Positions 15,701 to 16,796 of a stretch of DNA of 16,796 bases are shown piece by piece (position 1 is the first letter of the stretch; the number at the start of each line of letters is the position of its first letter). Made by a program: the position numbers and the translations under genes. Source of the DNA: HK-STAS-PATE-2 sp035906575 (GTDB lineage Bacteria; Patescibacteriota; Patescibacteriia; 2-12-FULL-60-25); the NCBI GenBank assembly GCA_035906575.1, contig JAMIEW010000083.1, forward strand, positions 1 to 16,796. The letters are read 5' to 3'. The notes below the pieces were generated by a model, which had not been told where the DNA came from, made no database searches, and saw nothing but the letters and a program-made list of their open reading frames with translations.

Positions 15701-16796
15701 AAAGGCAGCGCCCAACATATCAACGGTGGCCAACCCTACCCAACCCGTATTACTACCATCGACATTTACGTAAAGCTGAGTGCCAGAGCCGGCCGAAGAA
15801 CCAGATCGGAAGAGAAGATCACTGCCGTCACCGTCAAAAACACCGTTCGGATCTTGATCGTCAGCGATAACGATATTGTTCTGACCGTATGAATTACTCA
15901 TTCTGATCAAAGCAGCGCTAAGCGAACCCGCGTCATCAAAGACCACCGGTGCTCCGCCAAACCCTTCATCACTATTTACGGAGACATCAAGCATGCCATA
16001 ACCCAGACCTACATAGAGATCACCTGAATTCAGGTAGAGGCTATCGGTGTAGAACTGAATATCTGACGTAGCATTACCCATGGTTAGCTCATTGTTGCCA
16101 AACTCATTCGTAATGTGACTGATATACGCCGTCCCTGTTGAAGCAAAAGGATCTGTACGATTGTCAGTGAAGGCAAACAAGGTGCCAACGGTTCCAAAAC
16201 CATCATTTGAATACAGTGATAGAATTTCAAGACCGGCAACGGTCTTTGAGGCGTTTGCTAAGCTGAGTAAACGCGTTGTAGAAACACCGTACTGATTGAG
16301 GTGAGCGATATCATTTACAGTCTCATCGGGGGTACCTGTCACGCCGACAATTTCAACCCTGCCATCGTTAAGGACGATTTGATTACCTACATCATACGCG
16401 TCTTGCAGCGAGCCCGAACCACCCGTCAACATATCGGTCGTAGCTAAACCACGCCAGCCGGTATTGGTCCCATCGACATTAACATAGAGCTGGGTACCCG
16501 AACCGCCCGTTGAACCCGAGCGAAATAGCATATCACTGCTCGTGTTTGTGCCGTAGGTGCCATTTGGATCAACATCGCCCACCACATGAATCACGCTAGT
16601 TCCAAGAGTATTCGTCAGAGATACAAGCGATGAGTCACTTCCAAAATCATCCAAGCGTATCGGCGCACCACCAAAGACATCACTGTTTCCTGCTAACGAG
16701 ACTGAGCCGTTAATACCGTCAACACTTGAATTCTCAGCCGAAAGGACAAAATACTCACGCTCTAATCTAAGCGATGTTGTGACATTACCTGCAATC
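9743..16796 (-). CDS. Giant tail-fibre-like surface protein with repeats, propeller inserts and twin DLAE domains (5' truncated by the window)
   Basis: The frame is open to the window edge: 2,350 residues are visible and the N-terminus is outside. A possible TTG at 16654 is internal, since repeat sequence continues upstream of it. N to C there are three copies of a G/S/T/N-rich unit of about 240 residues ending in GSGTQLYVNVDG and DML. A seven-motif LVIVD-like propeller lies between copies 2 and 3. Next come a degenerate unit with tail-fibre features (GLGSSSLRWN, DLGSLGAAWNEAF), a second propeller-like stretch and two DLAE...GRVPTKV domains. A beta-rich end with WW, FAWQV and the acidic tail EPEPEPDPVPAP completes it. 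Only eight cysteines occur, as four close pairs. It is probably an exported adhesin or fibre. No sortase or membrane anchor is visible at the C-terminus. Function is inferred from architecture only. Confidence 0.85.
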   Translation of the reverse strand, partial: IAGNVTTSLRLEREYFVLSAENSSVDGINGSVSLAGNSDVFGGAPIRLDDFGSDSSLVSLTNTLGTSVIHVVGDVDPNGTYGTNTSSDMLFRSGSTGGSGTQLYVNVDGTNTGWRGLATTDMLTGGSGSLQDAYDVGNQIVLNDGRVEIVGVTGTPDETVNDIAHLNQYGVSTTRLLSLANASKTVAGLEILSLYSNDGFGTVGTLFAFTDNRTDPFASTGTAYISHITNEFGNNELTMGNATSDIQFYTDSLYLNSGDLYVGLGYGMLDVSVNSDEGFGGAPVVFDDAGSLSAALIRMSNSYGQNNIVIADDQDPNGVFDGDGSDLLFRSGSSAGSGTQLYVNVDGSNTGWVGLATVDMLGAAFEEQPMLSVGDFDALPKTMSKANDVDGRTGIFNGVIFDLTNPYSPEAMFAVSSTDSVIKGSRLYTIDDDDTLNDSLKIYDITNPAAPQVIGDFDLGSMSAVSDGRIAVDGTMVYFATVTSVQIFDAKDPSAIVELGSVAVSGTQRDASIAYNNGYLIYTGEVDYGALTATSTFEVFDVRDPSAPVSVSHLEYPAGQFLSSDGRQDSLVHVSDRRAYVFSRGPGPLVRVYDFADPANIVERTAIDTGDITIYDFNVLDSGLYIQTGGDDGSDPSFQYWDISDRNAPQLRATLNGVGNSLDYFVVEGGYAFGITGNEDLRILDLGGLKSRAATIASANLGQLTIGTRLTVRGNAEFNNGITIGGQSVCLSDGTNCPVSGGGSLQASYDLGKDITLNNGHIELASVTGTDSDVYADNFSTTFTRMIGGGVAGVTTTGFDILGYDDGENKGIEFTFSTDRDGLNAPSGESYLTGVNTSRISFLTDKNDAQSLILRNNTSSINIASDYLYFSIDDGTLGVAHMSMDSDGLFGFEAQVNGGVNDSPAYSFLNGIDYGAMIGLFTDTERSTLWLIDDQDPNTLGFTPTAISDLMFRSNSSAGSGTQLYVNVDGTDTGWTGIATVDMLTGGSGDLQSAYDNGKVIVTSDGAIELIGSATATIVGTTDIPLITASFASGTNEGLDLALFSNSAVPLWSGTGTGMFYRHDQTIDVTNTTSSGLAFSDDGVQSFATLYTKQTGIGSFKYITLDNSGIDISPGSGGTTTFMNNVALANTARFDSNILPRFSGVFGLGSSSLRWNNFVQSLDIAGTVTGDLVPSANLTYDLGSLGAAWNEAFIDTITANTIGTAALTVGGQNVCLLDGTNCPVTSLSWVYDGANGLVRLTTSSNDIVLGASATSTGAPVYLETNQTVGTSTLFIGYSTSANVIIGGTSSTMSHMHSLFSGNFNGNDLYVGGNIGSASSVYTLGEFVVGTGSFKIGNGTLTKTDGAITVSASNGFFLPATDLGISLGSLTQRFNGYFNNVTSTNATTSNLVAGNVTVTSTLTASSVTMFGGISQTLSSSTQVTTEYSSALAFSGSTSVDLTVSGDTYFTVASTGTFPLRTRSIITGFSNGISASNVKNYSPSYADDSSSVSLKYDGSITLGSNTVYTTSTFDLTTSSVLYANGNMILVGDKTTIYTFTLQRGSSQSDAIAYVGQFLVSGTAQGIISIEDDTRSDGQFVISYYDAGATRLRRLTCNVGSACISVGSASNGISASPVEVRAMGGYYYAPIPETNSVVRFNNTGSWTTSTSYVMGDASARRIAAQNGYIAVVGQNLSVIDTKSNTRKTLEGVVGTTFSDVEMIGDTIVVVSNLGEYQYSLGGVRAPGAEFGSLTVGSASFDGDVYTKQSLKVGSGISVLQGGMDLQGGLTVGRGNAYISGSLDVNQHAFFGLESATDTVEYRTVISYSGGSFSSGLCLDDTQTIDSCPASGLFGTSLMADGTINASNFDLAEMYAVEGPAEAGDVLVFNQSATATVEMSGGTRYDRRIAGVVSTRPGLLLGWAAASQTQVALVGRVPTKVSMTNGEIKIGDPLTTSEYPGYAMKATKPGMILGYALEDLSVTGTIEVFVDTGYNAATALGTDGSIATVTDNLVIVGVEGATATTTGVGSFGLTFHGEGWDTTSSMALAYDFTLRTDMLSSTNSRFVIENNFGSSTFSVDQEGIVRANGYEVNDAFDLAERYESPDQLEPGDLVMISTEADRQIVRTNDEVATAIGVISTKAGFTLGAKTSDTYPVALAGRVPTKVTTLNGDIQRGDALVASTIPGVAQKATTAGQIIGYALENYVGNDNGLVEVFIQPGLWMPKEAIESVAGTSAGTGSGTGTGAARQGFAKIMTGGSRVSISYDSIQAFPVPQVTAMGNVSGGWWLEKVSDTGFEIVMDTIQPIDVSFAWQVSPAQAGIIEFSSDGTYGELDPLTGQRLLLPEPEEVAEPEPEPDPVPAPEVVIEAPSEENP
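10205..10582 (-). other. Second DLAE...GRVPTKV domain of the giant protein
   Basis: About 125 residues begin DLAERYESPDQLEPGD. They continue with IGVISTKAGF, PVALAGRVPTKV, GDIQRGDALVASTIPG and IIGYALE and end in VEVFIQPG. The domain is homologous to the copy at 10880-11262. Domains of this kind end many bacterial fibre-like proteins, and a distant link to the Peptidase_G2/IMC autoproteolytic family is possible, but I see no proven catalytic residues. Confidence 0.6.
10880..11262 (-). other. First DLAE...GRVPTKV domain of the giant protein
   Basis: About 127 residues begin DLAEMYAVEGPAEAGD. They continue with YDRRIAGVVSTRPGL, VALVGRVPTKV, GEIKIGDPLTTSEYPG and ILGYALE and end in IEVFVDTG. It aligns through its length with the copy at 10205-10582, separated by about 95 residues of different sequence, so an internal duplication is clear. 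Confidence 0.65.
11630..12330 (-). other. Propeller-like insert in the giant protein
   Basis: This stretch lacks the fibre repeat and shows recurring short beta-strand pairs: YANGNMILVGD with IYTFTL, MGGYYYAPI with SVVRFNN, QNGYIAVVGQ with LSVIDT, and IGDTIVVVSN with YQYSLGG. The spacing suggests several blades of a second beta-propeller. It contains one of the four cysteine pairs (11996-12016). The fold is inferred from pattern only. Confidence 0.4.
13843..14570 (-). repeat. Fibre repeat copy 3 (about 240 residues)
   Basis: It starts with SLQASYDLGKDITLNNG and ends with GSGTQLYVNVDGTDTGW and ATVDML. It aligns with copy 2 along its length, including the DQDPN segment. The following unit (13842 leftwards) starts the same way, SLQSAYDNGKVIV, and then diverges. 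Confidence 0.75.
14735..15690 (-). other. LVIVD-like beta-propeller domain of the giant protein
   Basis: Seven blade motifs of the type hydrophobic-x-hydrophobic-x-D-x-x-D/N-P are visible: GVIFDLTNP, SLKIYDITNP, SVQIFDAKDP, TFEVFDVRDP, LVRVYDFADP, SFQYWDISDR and DLRILDLGG. Strand pairs of the form Y/V-aromatic lie between them (GSRLYTIDD, GTMVYFATV, NGYLIYTGE, DRRAYVFSR). This matches the LVIVD repeat family, which folds as a propeller. Seven motifs fit one closed ring. Confidence 0.7.
15713..16420 (-). repeat. Fibre repeat copy 2 (about 235 residues)
   Basis: It starts SLQDAYDVGNQIVLNDGRVE, passes through FGGAPVVFDD and ends with GSGTQLYVNVDGSNTGW and ATVDML. The propeller follows directly. 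The copies differ at many codons, so duplication is old. Confidence 0.75.
16427..16796 (-). repeat. Fibre repeat copy 1 (only its C-terminal part is in the window)
   Basis: The visible part includes FGGAPIRLDDF, VDPNGTYG, SDMLFRSGS and GSGTQLYVNVDGTNTGW, then ATTDML. More repeats probably lie beyond the window edge. Confidence 0.7.

Noticed and set aside
13843..16796. CRISPR-like or short tandem DNA repeats in the giant gene
   Set aside because: The repeats are long, protein-coding and diverged at DNA level; there are no short identical repeats with regular spacers.

Overview
The window looks like chromosomal DNA from a small-genome bacterium of the Candidate Phyla Radiation (Patescibacteria), with roughly balanced base composition and the standard genetic code (TGA is used as a stop). 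That assignment is an inference. It rests on the gene set: a LysM/M23 peptidase with one membrane anchor, a Wzy-like ligase fused to a TPR tail, and a huge tail-fibre-like repeat protein, a combination common in CPR genomes. Intergenic regions are short, with compact intrinsic terminators. No phage, IS transposase or CRISPR array is visible.

Left part (1-4171, plus strand): the 3' part of a comM/yifB-type AAA+ ATPase gene is followed by about 780 bases without a conventional gene. That gap is not empty. It holds a 250-base nest of inverted repeats (1317-1568) that looks like a non-coding mobile or repetitive element. Next is a compact unit with a consensus promoter, a strong ribosome-binding site, a ten-codon proline-rich ORF and a long terminator hairpin. 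A second promoter and a foldable 5' leader then precede the LysM/M23 peptidase gene. A YjdF-like membrane protein gene follows; its transcript appears to be leaderless.

Centre (4172-6419): a 124-residue orphan gene and a probable 29-residue membrane microprotein lie on the minus strand, separated by a terminator/attenuator hairpin. They diverge from a tRNA-Ala(GGC) gene. Next on the plus strand is a 480-residue protein that appears to join a spermidine-synthase-like methyltransferase fold to a FemAB/GNAT-like acyltransferase domain.

Right part (6431-16796, minus strand): the gene order in transcription direction is a giant surface protein (at least 2,350 residues, 5' end outside the window), a terminator, an O-antigen-ligase-like polytopic protein with C-terminal TPRs, and a helical orphan protein. 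The giant protein is built from about 240-residue tail-fibre-like repeats. A seven-motif LVIVD-type propeller sits between two of them, followed by a second propeller-like insert, two copies of a DLAE...GRVPTKV domain and an acidic proline-rich tail. It has exactly eight cysteines in the visible part, arranged as four close pairs. The M23 peptidase, FemAB-like fusion, ligase-like protein and giant protein together point to a neighbourhood devoted to the cell envelope and surface. Shared regulation between the two halves is not shown by the sequence.
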